Origin: an uncultured Candidatus Altimarinota bacterium
Lineage (GTDB): Bacteria; Patescibacteriota; Gracilibacteria; BD1-5; UBA6164
Direction of reading: 5' to 3'
DNA length: 7,357 bases
Assembly: GCA_937864995.1 (NCBI GenBank)
Contig: CALMDL010000008.1
Span: forward strand, 1-7,357
Below the pieces are notes generated by a model. The model worked only from the letters and a program-made list of their open reading frames with translations. It was not told the DNA's origin and ran no database searches. Positions 7,021 through 7,357 of the stretch are shown piece after piece. Position 1 is the stretch's first letter. The number at the start of each line of letters is the position of its first letter. The position numbers were made by a program, and so were the translations under genes.

Positions 7021-7357
7021 ATGAAACTAAGACTATTAAACCCTTCTGATACAGATAGTGTTTTAAATATATTTAAAGAAACTTGGCTTGATACATATCC
7101 AAACAAAGATTTCTGAATAACAAAAGAACATATAATAAAAAAATATGAAACAAAAGAAAGATATGAAAATATAAAAAATTACATATCAAATTTTTCAGAT
7201 GAAAAAATATGATATGGTATAGAAATAGATTGAAATCTTGTTTGAGTTTGAATTACAAATATGATGTGAGATAAGTGCCATATTTGAGCTATTTATGTAT
7301 TACCTCAATATCAAAAAAGATGAATATGAAAGATATTATTGCAAAAATTATTAAAAT
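7021..7357 (+). CDS. GNAT-family N-acetyltransferase (3' end outside window)
   Basis: The window holds the first 112 residues of a protein with the GCN5-related acetyltransferase fold, which transfers acetyl from acetyl-CoA to an amine. The first strand and helix carry the common GNAT pattern (MKLRLLNPSD, then ETWLDTYPNKDFGITKEHI). The central strands GYGIEIDGNLVGVGITN and the strand CHIGAIYVLP lead into the pyrophosphate-binding motif A QYQKRGIGKILL (96-107), matching Q/R-x-x-G-x-G/A. Both motif glycines (101 and 103) are TGA codons, which supports UGA=Gly. The start follows an in-frame TAA (6991-6993) and has no Shine-Dalgarno sequence. A typical GNAT is about 150-180 residues, so roughly the last third is missing. 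The substrate cannot be predicted. It probably has its own promoter and is not part of the preceding operon. Confidence 0.93.

Noticed and set aside
1..7357. Appearance of many frameshifted or truncated genes (pseudogene-rich region)
   Set aside because: All interruptions are TGA. With UGA as glycine the frames run uninterrupted to TAA/TAG and give intact motifs.
1..7357. Mycoplasma/Spiroplasma-type code with UGA as tryptophan
   Set aside because: Tryptophan in Walker A, LSGGQ and the GNAT R-G-x-G motif would destroy those sites, while glycine restores consensus at each; TGG still serves for tryptophan.

Overview
This 7.36-kb window is very A+T-rich and reads sensibly only if UGA is translated as glycine and not as stop (genetic code 25). 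This is visible directly in conserved motifs. The Walker A loop of the ABC transporter reads G-N-S-G-S-G-K-T-T with its three glycines encoded TGA. Its signature LSGGQ has two adjacent TGA codons as the GG, and the acetyl-CoA loop of the GNAT gene (R-G-I-G-K) has TGA at both glycines. TGG is still used for tryptophan, and the six complete genes plus the upstream fragment stop at TAA (six) or TAG (one). UGA=Gly is the known code of Candidatus Absconditabacteria (SR1) and Gracilibacteria (BD1-5), so the DNA most likely comes from one of those small-genome CPR/Patescibacteria lineages. Under the standard code every gene here looks shattered, which is an artefact.

Layout. (1) 1-380 (+): the 3' end of an unrecognised cysteine-rich protein, followed by a terminator hairpin at 416-445. 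(2) 517-2700 (+): a 727-residue protein with its own promoter, an unrecognised N-terminal region of about 550 residues and a C-terminal type I phosphoribosyltransferase-like domain. Its stop codon lies in the loop of a hairpin (2685-2716) whose 30-bp core is identical to the terminator before the gene. (3) 2715-5297 (-): a two-gene operon, convergent with the PRTase gene. A 265-residue spermidine-synthase-like/class I SAM-dependent methyltransferase is followed 45 nt later by a 579-residue ABC exporter half-transporter. (4) 5298-5452: a divergent promoter region. (5) 5453-6957 (+): a tightly packed run of three unrecognised small genes (192, 87 and 214 aa), the last with a signal-peptide-like N-terminus. 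(6) 7021-7357 (+): the 5' part of a GNAT N-acetyltransferase gene, cut by the window edge.

Functional reading. The only grouping with a suggestive job is the minus-strand pair, which could modify and then export a small molecule or peptide (inference from adjacency). The three-gene run could form an envelope-associated complex (inference). Transcription starts share a style: TATAAT-like boxes 26-34 nt before the ATG, and no Shine-Dalgarno sequence at any of the seven visible starts. I found no RNA genes, transposases, CRISPR arrays or recognisable defence system. The most notable unknowns are the large PRTase-domain protein between two identical hairpins and the three-gene hypothetical operon.
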